Positions 8,997 to 17,807 are shown, counted from the first letter of the stretch. The stretch is DNA of 64,000 nucleotides from Macrococcoides psychrotolerans (GCF_038095555.1 NZ_CP124591.1:682001-746000), one strand, 5' to 3'. Numbers and translations are program-made. The notes: generated from the letters alone by a model not told the origin.

Positions 8997-10403
8997 ATGA
9001 AGAAGATTACGATAAAAAGAAGAGATTATAGAAGACCGAAACGCCTATTTTATGAGGGGCAGGGTAAACGCCATATATTTCCGTATCTGCATAAGAGAGA
9101 TGAAGAAAAATTAATCATTGAACCTGATACTAAGGATACAGTGGATGAAGGTGTGGCTATTCCACCGGTCACGGAAACCCTCTCACAACAACCACAGGAT
9201 GAAACCAAAGAGACGCCTGCTGAGGAAACAGTTGAAACGGAAATGCCTGTAATGCCTGAAAAAGCATCTGAACAAGAAGTGAAAGCACACGAAGTGTCTA
9301 CCGAACCATTGGCAGAAGAAGTCTCTGGAAGCAGCTTTAGATGGTTATTACCATTACTTATGGGTATTCTTGTAGGAATAATGCTAGCTGCACTGTTATT
9401 ACCAAAGATGTTCCAGCAAAAAGATAAGCCACAGGAAGAAGCGGCGCTTACTCAGACGGAATGGATTGCAAAGCATAAGGATACGGTCGTAACGGTTACA
9501 AATCTGCAAAAGGCATCAGCAGATGAACCTATCGATGCACAGGCTTCTGAAAAGGCACCTGAGGAAACAGGCATCGGCAGTGGCGTTATCTATAAGCTCG
9601 ATGAAAAATATGCATATATCGTAACGAACCATCATGTTGTGGCAAAAGCACCCACAATTGAAGTGACACAAGGAAAACTAAAGGAAAAGGCGACGCTTGT
9701 CGGCAAGGACATATGGACCGATATCGCAGTGATCAGAATACCTAAAGGAAATCTGAAATCTACCGTTACTTTTGGTGATAGCAGTAAACTTGAAGCAGGA
9801 GAGCATGTGCTGGCGCTAGGTAGTCCCCTTGGCAAAATATTTGCAGGAAGTGTAACAAGCGGAATCATCTCTGGGCTCGATAGAACGGTACCTGTGGATA
9901 TTGATGGCGATAACGAGTATGACTGGTCAATGGATGTCCTTCAGACTGACGCTGCGATTAATCCGGGTAATTCAGGAGGTGCCTTGTTTAATGATAAGGG
10001 TGAGATGGTTGGACTGAATTCACTTAAGATTACGATGAACGGTGTCGAAGGGATTGCCTTTTCTATACCTGCAAATGATGTCAAGAAACATATTAAAGCC
10101 CTAGAAAAGAGCGGTTCAATCAAGCGTCCGAAACTGGGGATCAGTGTAGAAGATTTAGCGGCAGCTGAATATACCGGAAACTTGAAACAAGGTGTGCAGA
10201 TCATGCAAGTAGAAGCAGCATCTGTCGCACAGCAGGCAGGTCTTATGCAGGGTGACGTTATAACACATCTTGATCAGACGAAGATTGAAGATAAGATCCA
10301 CTTCAGAAAAGTATTGTTCAACGATAAGAAGATAGGCGAAACGTTAACGGTTAAGCTTGAAAGACAAGGTATCAAAAAGACGATTAAACTTAAATTAAAG
10401 TAA
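8997..10403 (+). CDS. htrA: Membrane-anchored HtrA-like serine protease
   Basis: This is a 468-residue surface protease for protein quality control. It has a cytosolic, charged and acidic N-terminal region (1-114), one membrane helix (about 115-136), a trypsin-like domain and a C-terminal PDZ domain (about 375-465). The catalytic triad is visible as His213 in TNHHVV, Asp242 in WTDIAVI and Ser326 in NPGNSGGAL. The ATG at 8997 is preferred because GTGGAGG (8985-8991) is its binding site. It is followed six bases later by the potassium channel gene, so the two are probably co-transcribed. Confidence 0.93.
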   Translation: MKKITIKRRDYRRPKRLFYEGQGKRHIFPYLHKRDEEKLIIEPDTKDTVDEGVAIPPVTETLSQQPQDETKETPAEETVETEMPVMPEKASEQEVKAHEVSTEPLAEEVSGSSFRWLLPLLMGILVGIMLAALLLPKMFQQKDKPQEEAALTQTEWIAKHKDTVVTVTNLQKASADEPIDAQASEKAPEETGIGSGVIYKLDEKYAYIVTNHHVVAKAPTIEVTQGKLKEKATLVGKDIWTDIAVIRIPKGNLKSTVTFGDSSKLEAGEHVLALGSPLGKIFAGSVTSGIISGLDRTVPVDIDGDNEYDWSMDVLQTDAAINPGNSGGALFNDKGEMVGLNSLKITMNGVEGIAFSIPANDVKKHIKALEKSGSIKRPKLGISVEDLAAAEYTGNLKQGVQIMQVEAASVAQQAGLMQGDVITHLDQTKIEDKIHFRKVLFNDKKIGETLTVKLERQGIKKTIKLKLK

Positions 10404-10409
10404 GGAAGA

Positions 10410-11759
10410 ATGATGATGACGAAGCTATTGATGCGGCTTACACCACAGCAAGGTATTGTACTCTATTATCTTGTTGCAATATTTATTTCATTCTTATTGT
10501 TGCGTATTCCGTACGTACATAAAGAAGGGATTACAATTTCATATATTGATTCGCTGTTTGTCGCAGTTTCAGGTATTAGTGTGACAGGGTTGTCCCCTGT
10601 ATCCATCGTGGATACATATTCGACATTCGGACAGATGATAATTATTTTCATACTGAATCTCGGGGGTATCGGGGTTATGGCGATGGGAACGCTTCTTTGG
10701 GTTATCCTTGGTAAGAAGATTGGGATGCGCGAACGTCAGCTCATTATGGTCGATCATAATCAGTATAAGATGAGTGGCGTCGTAACATTAATTCTTGAGA
10801 TTGTGAAGACGATGCTTGTAATTGAGCTGTGCGGTGCATTAATGCTAGCTTTTTATTTCTATAAGGATATGGATAGCATTACAAAGGCGCTGTTCCACGG
10901 GATGTTTGCAGCAGTATCTGCTACGACCAATGGCGGACTGGACATTACTGGAGACAGTTTAAACTCTTATGCAAATGATTACTTCGTACAGACGATAACG
11001 ATGTTCCTCATTGTACTAGGAGCCATCGGATTTCCTGTACTCATCGAAGTTAAGAGTTATTTGACGAACAAGATACCGAACTTTCGCCTCAGTCTCTTTG
11101 CTAAGCTGACGATCGTCACATATATGCTGTTATTTATCCTTGGGACACTGACCATCTATGTGTTTGAATACCATCATGCCTTTAAGTCCATTTCGTGGCA
11201 TAAAGCTTTATTTTATGCGATGTTCCAGTCAGCAACGACACGTAGCGCAGGACTTACGACCATCGACTTGACACAGCTGACAGATGCCACACAGTTCTTT
11301 ATGTCTGGTCTGATGTTCATCGGTTCGAGTCCTAGTTCGGTAGGTGGTGGAATCAGAACGACGACATTTGCGATTCTGATACTATTTCTTATCAACTATA
11401 GCAATGGAAGAAACTCTATTAAAGTCTTCAACAAAGAGATTGACCCGATCGATATTAACCGTGCATTTGCCGTTATGGTGCTTGCGACGTTAATTTGTTT
11501 CAACGGACTGCTGCTTATATTATCATTTGAAAATGGTAAATATGGACTGCTTGAAATCTTCTTCGAGGTGATGAGTGCATTTGGTACGTGTGGGCTTTCT
11601 CTTGGCATTACTGCGGATCTGTCTAACTTGAGTAAGGTGGTCATCATGGTCTTGATGTTTATCGGACGTGTCGGATTGATTTCGTTCATTATTATGCTCG
11701 GTGGCAAGGCTGAACCAGAGAAGTTCAGATATCCGAAAGAACGTATCATGATTGGATGA
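10410..11759 (+). CDS. KtrB/KtrD-type potassium uptake protein
   Basis: The 449-residue TrkH/KtrB-family protein forms the membrane pore of a Na+-dependent K+ uptake system. Four pore-loop repeats are recognisable: SVTGLSPV, TTNGGLDI, TRSAGLTT and FGTCGLSLG, each with the family glycine. Its place after prfC-terC-htrA matches S. aureus ktrD. The cytosolic gating ring (KtrA) is not encoded in this window, also as in S. aureus. Three consecutive ATG codons (10410, 10413, 10416) follow AAGGAAGA, so the exact start is uncertain by two codons. Confidence 0.9.
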   Translation: MMMTKLLMRLTPQQGIVLYYLVAIFISFLLLRIPYVHKEGITISYIDSLFVAVSGISVTGLSPVSIVDTYSTFGQMIIIFILNLGGIGVMAMGTLLWVILGKKIGMRERQLIMVDHNQYKMSGVVTLILEIVKTMLVIELCGALMLAFYFYKDMDSITKALFHGMFAAVSATTNGGLDITGDSLNSYANDYFVQTITMFLIVLGAIGFPVLIEVKSYLTNKIPNFRLSLFAKLTIVTYMLLFILGTLTIYVFEYHHAFKSISWHKALFYAMFQSATTRSAGLTTIDLTQLTDATQFFMSGLMFIGSSPSSVGGGIRTTTFAILILFLINYSNGRNSIKVFNKEIDPIDINRAFAVMVLATLICFNGLLLILSFENGKYGLLEIFFEVMSAFGTCGLSLGITADLSNLSKVVIMVLMFIGRVGLISFIIMLGGKAEPEKFRYPKERIMIG

Positions 11760-11790
11760 TCAATCGTTAAGTTAAGCAGCACATAATAAT

Positions 11791-11842
11791 AAAAACCCGA
11801 ATGATAAGAAGAAATGTCTTTCTTCATATCATTCGGGTTTTT
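11791..11842. terminator. Bidirectional terminator
   Basis: A long hairpin with arms AAAAACCCGAATGATA and TATCATTCGGGTTTTT separates the convergent potassium channel and sensor kinase genes. It works on both strands. Its core CCCGAATGATA recurs in the terminator at 19077-19112. Confidence 0.9.
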
Positions 11843-13304
11843 ATTGTACTGTCGGGAAAGAAATAATGAATGTCGTACCTTTTTGTTTCCTTGATACCAC
11901 TTCAATGAAACCGTGATGGGCATCAACGATACTTTTAGTTATCGGTAGACCGAGCCCCGTGCCGTGCAGTTTTGTCGTAAAGAAGGGGTTGAAGAGTTCT
12001 TGCTGCACGTCTTTATCCATGCCTTCACCATTATCGATAAAGCGGATGACAGTAAATCCATTGGCATTCTCAACCGTAATCTTAAGTATTGCGGGGTCTG
12101 CATGTACCATTGCATCTTTGGCATTCTGGATCAAGTTGATGAGCGCTTGTTTGAACTGATCTTTAGAAACACTGATGAATGTCGGTTCATCTGTAAACTG
12201 TTTGACGACCATAATATTATGAATAGCCAGGTCGTAATCCAGAAAGTTTAAGATATCACGTATTATTTCTCGGACATCCACACGTTCTGTATCGACTGTT
12301 GTCGGTTTACCAAGTAACAGGAACTGGCTGACGATTAGATTGATACGTTCGAGCTCGCTTTTAACGATATGGAACTTCTGGTTATTATGTTTAGGATCGT
12401 ACTCTAGTTCAAGTAACTCAACGAAGCCCTTTATTGAGGTCAGCGGGTTCTTGATTTCATGTGCAGTATTGGCAGCCAGCAACCCGATAATTTCTTTACG
12501 CTGCGTGTTGATATCTTTAAGTACCTTTTCGTTAGCACGTTTATTTCTGTAGCTGATATATAGTAGGTGTAATGTTAAGAAGATCAAAGATGCGATAAGC
12601 GTATAGATAAGCGCAGTGCTATAGACATCATAATAAATATTCCTATTTGTCGTCAGTGTGATTTCCCATGGTACTTTAAAGAACTTTTCGCTTGCAGAAA
12701 TAGAATTTCTGTGTGGATTGATGGACTGGAAGATGATCTGATCATCAAAATCTTTGATAGTGACGGTCGTATCCTTCTGTAGGGAATCGATAACCGCGCC
12801 AATCGTATTCACATCGATTTCCATCGTGATGATATACTGCTGATTTAATTTGTTCACGCTTCTTGAAATGTAGAAGACCTTCTTATTAAATTCATTTTTT
12901 GTGACATTGCTAATTGAAGCGTGGTTCGAATTCGGCTGAACATTTCCCATAAAGAATGCGCGCGATTTCAATTTACTCCCGACTCTCATCTTTGAAGTTG
13001 CATGAAGAATCGTGCTCTTATCATCTAGTATATAGATGTTGATGATGCGAGGATCATTATGCTTAATCTCGTCCATCCTTTTTGTGACAGCGCTTGTATA
13101 CTGAAATGACGTCGTAAGATTATCGTTGATAGATAGGGACTCATTGATGAATGAATCAACTTGATTACTATAAATATTGATTGAGCGTCTTAGTTCATCG
13201 TTAAGCTTTTCTTTTTCTAATTCTGCAAGCGAATAAGTTATGAGTATATTCATCAGGATAAATAGTATAAAATGATAAAGTACGTACTTTTTTATATTTT
13301 TCAT
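11841..13304 (-). CDS. Orphan sensor histidine kinase
   Basis: The 487-residue membrane kinase has an N-terminal helix (about 6-28), an extracytoplasmic sensor region of about 200 residues that looks like a Cache-type domain, a second helix (about 229-252), a HisKA domain with phospho-acceptor His282 in AHEIKNPLTSIKG, and an ATPase domain with NLIQNAKDAM, DNGEGMD and GTGLGLPI. The layout recalls Bacillus KinB-type kinases. The ATG at 13304 follows TGGAG; the GTG at 13310 overlaps that site. No response regulator gene is adjacent or elsewhere in the window. Confidence 0.88.
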   Translation of the reverse strand: MKNIKKYVLYHFILFILMNILITYSLAELEKEKLNDELRRSINIYSNQVDSFINESLSINDNLTTSFQYTSAVTKRMDEIKHNDPRIINIYILDDKSTILHATSKMRVGSKLKSRAFFMGNVQPNSNHASISNVTKNEFNKKVFYISRSVNKLNQQYIITMEIDVNTIGAVIDSLQKDTTVTIKDFDDQIIFQSINPHRNSISASEKFFKVPWEITLTTNRNIYYDVYSTALIYTLIASLIFLTLHLLYISYRNKRANEKVLKDINTQRKEIIGLLAANTAHEIKNPLTSIKGFVELLELEYDPKHNNQKFHIVKSELERINLIVSQFLLLGKPTTVDTERVDVREIIRDILNFLDYDLAIHNIMVVKQFTDEPTFISVSKDQFKQALINLIQNAKDAMVHADPAILKITVENANGFTVIRFIDNGEGMDKDVQQELFNPFFTTKLHGTGLGLPITKSIVDAHHGFIEVVSRKQKGTTFIISFPTVQ

Positions 13305-13345
13305 AGGCACTCCACAGTAATTATTTAATAAGGGCAGGGGATTTC

Positions 13346-14206
13346 ATGAAGAAAGGAATCATTAATATACATATTATCATAACAAGCGATATATGCGGGA
13401 GAATGTTCAGTGAAAGCAATCATCCTGGATTGATAAAAGCAGCGACGTTTGTAAGAATGCGTCGTACAGGCGATGATCTGTTACTGTTGAATAATGGACA
13501 GACATTAACGGGTTCTTATGCTGCGGAATACTTTGCAGCGCATCGATCATTTAGAAGAAATCCGCAGATTACGATAATGAATGCGATGCACTATGATGCC
13601 AGCAATATCAGTATCCATGACTTTAAGCTCGGCAGAATGTACTTCAACCGCTCACAGAGTCTAAGCGATTTTCCTTTTATTTCGGTGAATATCATCAATT
13701 CACGAACGAAGGAACCTTACTATAACAAACCCTATATTATCAAGACGATTAAAGGCATTAAGATTGCAGTCATTGCGATAAGCGAGATAGGAGATGTTAC
13801 AGATATCATTGAAGATATTGAAGTGGAGCATCCAGTCAATGCTATACGCACATGGATACGTTATCTGTATGATGAGGAGAATCCGGATTTCGTCATTGGC
13901 TTGCATAATGGAGATATTCAGACGATTGAAAGAGATGGCCATCTGCGTACAGAAGGACTGGATTTAATTATTACCAACAGTAATGAAAGACTACAGGACA
14001 CAGAGAGAGAGATCATCTATACTTCAGGTCAAGAACACTTAACGCAAGTGGATCTGGAATTTAAGGAACGCACGAATTCCTTTGAATATATTAAAAAGGA
14101 TGTCGCTCCTGTAAGTATCGATCTATACCCAAATGATCCGAATCTGATGGAGAAAGTCTATTATGACGAGAAAGAATATAGACAATATAGTGAACAAATA
14201 CAATAA
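13346..14206 (+). CDS. Degenerate 5'-nucleotidase-like metallophosphoesterase
   Basis: The 286-residue protein follows the order of calcineurin-like 5'-nucleotidase motifs, but key metal ligands are altered. ITSDICGRM replaces the usual DxHG-type motif, LNNGQTLTGS replaces the GDxxQGS-type motif (Asn for Asp), NISIHDFKLG stands where GNHEFD is expected, and GLHNGD replaces SHxG. No signal peptide or C-terminal nucleotidase domain is visible. I infer a non-enzymatic or altered-function descendant. It is transcribed divergently from the sensor kinase, with 41 bases between the starts, so the two may share control. Function unknown. Confidence 0.6.
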   Translation: MKKGIINIHIIITSDICGRMFSESNHPGLIKAATFVRMRRTGDDLLLLNNGQTLTGSYAAEYFAAHRSFRRNPQITIMNAMHYDASNISIHDFKLGRMYFNRSQSLSDFPFISVNIINSRTKEPYYNKPYIIKTIKGIKIAVIAISEIGDVTDIIEDIEVEHPVNAIRTWIRYLYDEENPDFVIGLHNGDIQTIERDGHLRTEGLDLIITNSNERLQDTEREIIYTSGQEHLTQVDLEFKERTNSFEYIKKDVAPVSIDLYPNDPNLMEKVYYDEKEYRQYSEQIQ

Positions 14207-14256
14207 AAAGTCTGACCTTAAGAAATCGTATAATTTCTTAAGGTCAGACTTTTTCA
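14206..14256. terminator. Bidirectional terminator
   Basis: A near-perfect hairpin with arms AAAAAGTCTGACCTTAAGAAA and its complement around CGTATAA separates convergent genes. A and T runs on both sides make it functional in both directions. Confidence 0.9.
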
Positions 14257-14262
14257 TTGCGA

Positions 14263-14862
14263 TTATTGCCCATAGATGATGAGCGTAATAATTGCTGTTA
14301 CTGCACCGAGAACAGGCGTTATCAGTCGTTTCGTATAAAGATAGCTGAATGATAATATGAGCTGGATGATAAATAGTATAACGACAACTTCTAGGTCGAC
14401 GGCATAGCTAAACAGCAAGGCGGATAATAGACTACTGATGACACCGGCAAGTATAGGGTGCATGTAACGTGTCATATTATCCTGCAGGAGTGCACGCATG
14501 AATAGTTCATGTAATGGAACGGCAACAATCAATGTGATGATGAGCTGCCATTTATAGTACACACCCATTGCTACAAGCTCACGCAGTAGTGCAGTAAATG
14601 ATAATGCGAAATTCAGCTGTAGCAGGATACGATATATCAAGACGATAATAACGCTCGTTATCAGTCCCGCACCGATTGACGTCATCAGTCGTTTCGATGT
14701 GATATTACGCTCATAGAAGATATAGCCAAGCGATGAAAAGAGCAAAAGGCCGGTATAGACATGCCAGAAGACCTGTGCTTCATCACGTAACAAAAAGAGT
14801 ACCACATGCATGAAAGCATAAATAGCAAATAGTACAACAAGCGCGTGGTCAATTTTTTTCAC
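14263..14862 (-). CDS. CPBP-like membrane protein, probably not proteolytic
   Basis: This 199-residue protein is almost entirely hydrophobic, with about six membrane helices. Residues VPLHELFMRALLQ (about 113-125) align with the EExxxR motif of CPBP (Abi) intramembrane proteases, but the first Glu is His. The later FxxxH motif appears as LLFSYAVD, with no histidine. I read it as a CPBP-fold protein that has lost the glutamate/histidine active site. It starts two bases after the YkvS-like gene, so the two are co-transcribed. Confidence 0.6.
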   Translation of the reverse strand: MKKIDHALVVLFAIYAFMHVVLFLLRDEAQVFWHVYTGLLLFSSLGYIFYERNITSKRLMTSIGAGLITSVIIVLIYRILLQLNFALSFTALLRELVAMGVYYKWQLIITLIVAVPLHELFMRALLQDNMTRYMHPILAGVISSLLSALLFSYAVDLEVVVILFIIQLILSFSYLYTKRLITPVLGAVTAIITLIIYGQ

Positions 14863-14864
14863 GG

Positions 14865-15047
14865 CTATGCCTCGTGAATAATCTTATAGCGTTTATGGTT
14901 GATTACAGTTCTTTCTGGTATTTCAAGCTTTTCAAAGTTTTCCATGTACGTACAGTCAACGATCACAGAATTTTCATTGATTTTTTCGACCACACCTTGC
15001 AGTCCGTCATGAAATTCAATGATATCTCCAATTTTAGCAACAGTCAT
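14865..15047 (-). CDS. DUF2187 (YkvS-like) small protein
   Basis: The 60-residue protein begins MTVAKIGDIIEFHDGLQG, the beta-barrel pattern of the YkvS/DUF2187 family, whose function is not known to me. I chose the ATG at 15047 because the binding site GAGGAGG directly abuts the upstream ATG at 15053 with no spacer. It leads a two-gene unit with the CPBP-like gene. Confidence 0.75.
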   Translation of the reverse strand: MTVAKIGDIIEFHDGLQGVVEKINENSVIVDCTYMENFEKLEIPERTVINHKRYKIIHEA

Positions 15048-15112
15048 AGTCATCCTCCTCAAAAAAGTACTAATGAACATTATACTAGAAAAGCATGCTG
15101 ATGAGTATCTTT

Positions 15113-15568
15113 TTATATCAATTTCTGAAGTTTCTTCTGACAGGATTTGCGATATGCTTTCAGTGAAGAGGTGCTCAAGTTCATCAGCTGTGCAATTTCT
15201 TTTTGTTTATAGCCTTCTAGTGTCAGCATGAGCCAAGTATATTCATTAGGTTTAAGTTGCTCTAAAAAGGCCTGGTATTCTACTAGAGATTCATCCATAT
15301 AGGTGAAGGATTCTATTGCTTCCATCGGTGCATAACGATCCAGTTCTCGTTTCAATTTGCGAATTTCATCGATAAAGCAGAAGTTCAGCTTCGTAAAGAT
15401 ATATTGCTGCATATCAGGCGTTTTCGTAGGATCGTACGTATGATAAATATTCCATAATCGGATTGTGGCGAGCTGATACATATCGTCATACATATATTGC
15501 AGGCGATACTTGTGGATCAAATAATGGATGATGCGTTCGTTATCTTGTAGCAGCTGTTCAAATGACAT
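15113..15568 (-). CDS. Small sigma-70 family factor, SigS/SigH-like
   Basis: The 151-residue protein has a region-2 core (DDMYQLATIRLWNIYHTYDP, then FTKLNFCFIDEIRKLKR) and a region-4 helix-turn-helix (YTWLMLTLEGYKQKEIAQLM, then LSTSSLKAYRK). Length and pattern resemble the compact S. aureus SigS more than full ECF factors. It would direct RNA polymerase to a small regulon. It is encoded head-to-head with comK, 212 bases between starts, and no anti-sigma gene is adjacent. Its binding site is weak (TAGGAAT), suggesting low basal translation. Assignment to SigS versus SigH is unresolved. Confidence 0.75.
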   Translation of the reverse strand: MSFEQLLQDNERIIHYLIHKYRLQYMYDDMYQLATIRLWNIYHTYDPTKTPDMQQYIFTKLNFCFIDEIRKLKRELDRYAPMEAIESFTYMDESLVEYQAFLEQLKPNEYTWLMLTLEGYKQKEIAQLMNLSTSSLKAYRKSCQKKLQKLI

Positions 15569-15730
15569 TGAAGATTCCTATTCTCAACATCTAGATATTG
15601 TTGTGATTTCCGGATAGCTTTATGTTAAAAAAAGAAATGATAAATAGGTAATTAATAAACGCACAAAATCTGTTGAAATGTTAAAGATTTTGTTAATTTT
15701 TCGTTTAAAATGCTTAAAAATCATCCAAAA

Positions 15731-15750
15731 AAAAGAAGATTTTGTATAAT
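15731..15750 (+). promoter_or_regulatory. Putative comK control region: ComK AT-box and -10
   Basis: AAAA-GAAGA-TTTT (15731-15743) fits one ComK AT-box (AAAAN5TTTT) and directly abuts a perfect -10 TATAAT (15745-15750). No convincing -35 sits 17 bases upstream. A ComK box at this spot would suggest autoregulation, but the surroundings are A-rich and one half-box can occur by chance. Upstream bases 15640-15725 hold further A4/T4 runs without correct spacing. Confidence 0.35.
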
Positions 15751-15780
15751 TATGTTGTAAAACAAATAAGGAGTGCTGTT

Positions 15781-16254
15781 ATGGAGCTGCCAATATCTAT
15801 ACATACAATGTATCTCTATCAATATGGAGAAGTTGAAGGTCGGACAGAGTTAAGACGTTTTAATGAACAGACGATTATCATGGACAGGCCTGCAGATCAA
15901 CTGCTCGATGAAACCCTTGTGCTCTTAGGGAGTTCACTTAGAACACGCAAATCATCTGCAAGGGTTCTGATGCGTACGAAAAAGTATATTCCGATTATGA
16001 TGGAGGCGCATTTGAACTGGGCATTTTTTCAGGTTCATCAGAATAAGCAGCATTATAAAGCGTATATTAATCAGAAATATGTAACATACATAGAGGGGAG
16101 CGATGAATATACAGATATTACATTTCTGGACGGCGCGAAACTGCGTCTGCCACAGAAGGTGAAACATGTTCAGAAACAATATGAAAAGTGTATCTGTCTT
16201 GTCGATACACAGTATAAAATAATAAAACGACAATCATTGTATGATTGTCGTTAA
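15781..16254 (+). CDS. comK: Competence transcription factor ComK, short form
   Basis: ComK binds AT-boxes and switches on DNA-uptake genes. The 157-residue protein keeps the family pattern of an N-terminal basic/beta region followed by the conserved centre (LLGSSLRTRKSSARVLMRTK, later FFQVHQNKQHYKAYIN). The ATG at 15781 is seven bases after AAGGAG (15768-15773). It is about 30 residues shorter than Bacillus or S. aureus ComK, and its last codons form a terminator stem. In Bacillus the ComK C-terminus is needed for activation, so activity is uncertain. It overlaps the convergent peptidase stop codon. Confidence 0.8.
   Translation: MELPISIHTMYLYQYGEVEGRTELRRFNEQTIIMDRPADQLLDETLVLLGSSLRTRKSSARVLMRTKKYIPIMMEAHLNWAFFQVHQNKQHYKAYINQKYVTYIEGSDEYTDITFLDGAKLRLPQKVKHVQKQYEKCICLVDTQYKIIKRQSLYDCR
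16226..16252. terminator. Hairpin overlapping the end of comK
   Basis: The arms AACGACAATCAT (16226-16237) and ATGATTGTCGTT (16241-16252) form a perfect 12-bp stem with a 3-base loop inside the last codons and stop of comK. Upstream A-rich bases would provide the U run for transcripts of the convergent M20 peptidase gene. Confidence 0.7.
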
Positions 16255-17807
16255 TGATGCCATAGGAATTTCTGTATCACTTTTTCGATGATATCAGGAA
16301 TTTCTTCACTCACGCTCTTGATATGTATGCGTTCTGAAAGCTGATGAGGATCCTTACCGAAGGCACCAATATTGATGACAGGTGCACTTAGTGCCTGCAT
16401 ATCGGCAAACGGTATGCTATAGTTACGACCGTATCCAGGTGTCTGATTCATATAGAAATCCGCATCTTTCATGCTTGCCTGATAGTTCACATAGCTTAGA
16501 TCTGAAATGCCATTGAAATAATGAATCTTTCTAAGCTTACGATGGTAGCATTTATCCATCTGCTTTATCGCGTATTTCGATATCTGTGTAACGAGCTTAT
16601 CCTCACTTGAATTTATTGCCGGATAATAGGGTGGTGCAAAGTAGATGACGACAGTATAATCATTATGATGATGGGATGACAGTAAACCTTGAACAATCTG
16701 TTCAGTAATTTCCTGGTCAGTCTCAGCAGTAATCAATTGTTCGATATCGACATCATCTTGCTTTAGCAAATCGTGATAGGTGATGACGTTAATGTTCGGC
16801 ATATCAGGCATGATGTGGGACAGGTCACGTTTAATTTCACTTACAGTACGGCGGACGATATGTTCAAACTGACTGAGCACACTTTCAGCCGTCTTTCTGA
16901 AGATAAACACATTATAATAAGCAGATGAGATAAACGGTGTCTGAACATTATAATCCTGCTTTAAGTCATGCATCTTTAAGGCAACAGGTAGCGGGGTCGT
17001 CTCTTTCTTATAATGTTCAGTGAATGCCGCATTGTATTCAATCTCCTGATTGATGCGACTGATAATATAGTTAGAACTGAGTCCTTTTAGGGGTTCACCT
17101 ACATGTGTCTCCTTACCGTAGACCATCACACCAGGCATCAGCTTGCCAATGGAACCTGTATAGATATAATGTGTTTCATCGCTAGGAAGCTGGCTGAATG
17201 AAGGCTCAGAATTCATAATCAGCTTAACATCCAGCTGCAAGGACTGAACCCATTCATTTAAGAATGTAGTTGCAGCTTTCATACCAGATGATCCAACTTC
17301 TTCGTCCGGAACAGAAACGAGGATGATATTGACCGGCCAGGCCTCTAATGTCGCTTTTTCTAATATACTCATCTGCATCATCAATCCAGACTTCATATCC
17401 ATCACACCGCGACCGAACAAATAGTGGTCAGAATGCACATCTCTTTCAACATCTTCATCAAATAGCGCCTGCCCTTTGAATGCTTCGATTAACGCATCAC
17501 TGTCGAAAGCGTATGCCGCTAACTGCCCGTAGTCCTGCACATCCACTGTATCGTAATGACTCATCATAATAATGGTGCGATCCGTATCATAGCTCCGATA
17601 TAGCGCACAAATAGCATTCTTATGATCTGATGTTTCTACAAGCTGAATATGAGATTCCGTATGCTTAAAGTAGTCGAGCTGTTCCAGCTGCTGCTTTAAG
17701 AAGAATGGGAAACGCTGTTCTCCTTCGCTGTTTGTCACACTGTCATTCTTTACAAGTCGTTTCAATAATTCAATTCTAGCTTCCGGGGTCTGCCATAATG
17801 TGTTCAT
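16251..17807 (-). CDS. M20 family metallopeptidase, RocB-like
   Basis: The 518-residue cytosolic hydrolase has the di-metal M20 signature: His84 and Asp86 in MMSHYDTVDV, Asp127 in GRGVMDMKSG, the acid/base pair Glu159-Glu160 in SVPDEEVGSSG and a downstream ligand in MNSEPSF. Length and pattern match RocB-like proteins, linked in Bacillus to arginine use, though the reaction is not established. It has no signal peptide. It is transcribed alone toward comK and the stop codons of the two genes overlap. Confidence 0.85.
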   Translation of the reverse strand: MNTLWQTPEARIELLKRLVKNDSVTNSEGEQRFPFFLKQQLEQLDYFKHTESHIQLVETSDHKNAICALYRSYDTDRTIIMMSHYDTVDVQDYGQLAAYAFDSDALIEAFKGQALFDEDVERDVHSDHYLFGRGVMDMKSGLMMQMSILEKATLEAWPVNIILVSVPDEEVGSSGMKAATTFLNEWVQSLQLDVKLIMNSEPSFSQLPSDETHYIYTGSIGKLMPGVMVYGKETHVGEPLKGLSSNYIISRINQEIEYNAAFTEHYKKETTPLPVALKMHDLKQDYNVQTPFISSAYYNVFIFRKTAESVLSQFEHIVRRTVSEIKRDLSHIMPDMPNINVITYHDLLKQDDVDIEQLITAETDQEITEQIVQGLLSSHHHNDYTVVIYFAPPYYPAINSSEDKLVTQISKYAIKQMDKCYHRKLRKIHYFNGISDLSYVNYQASMKDADFYMNQTPGYGRNYSIPFADMQALSAPVINIGAFGKDPHQLSERIHIKSVSEEIPDIIEKVIQKFLWHH

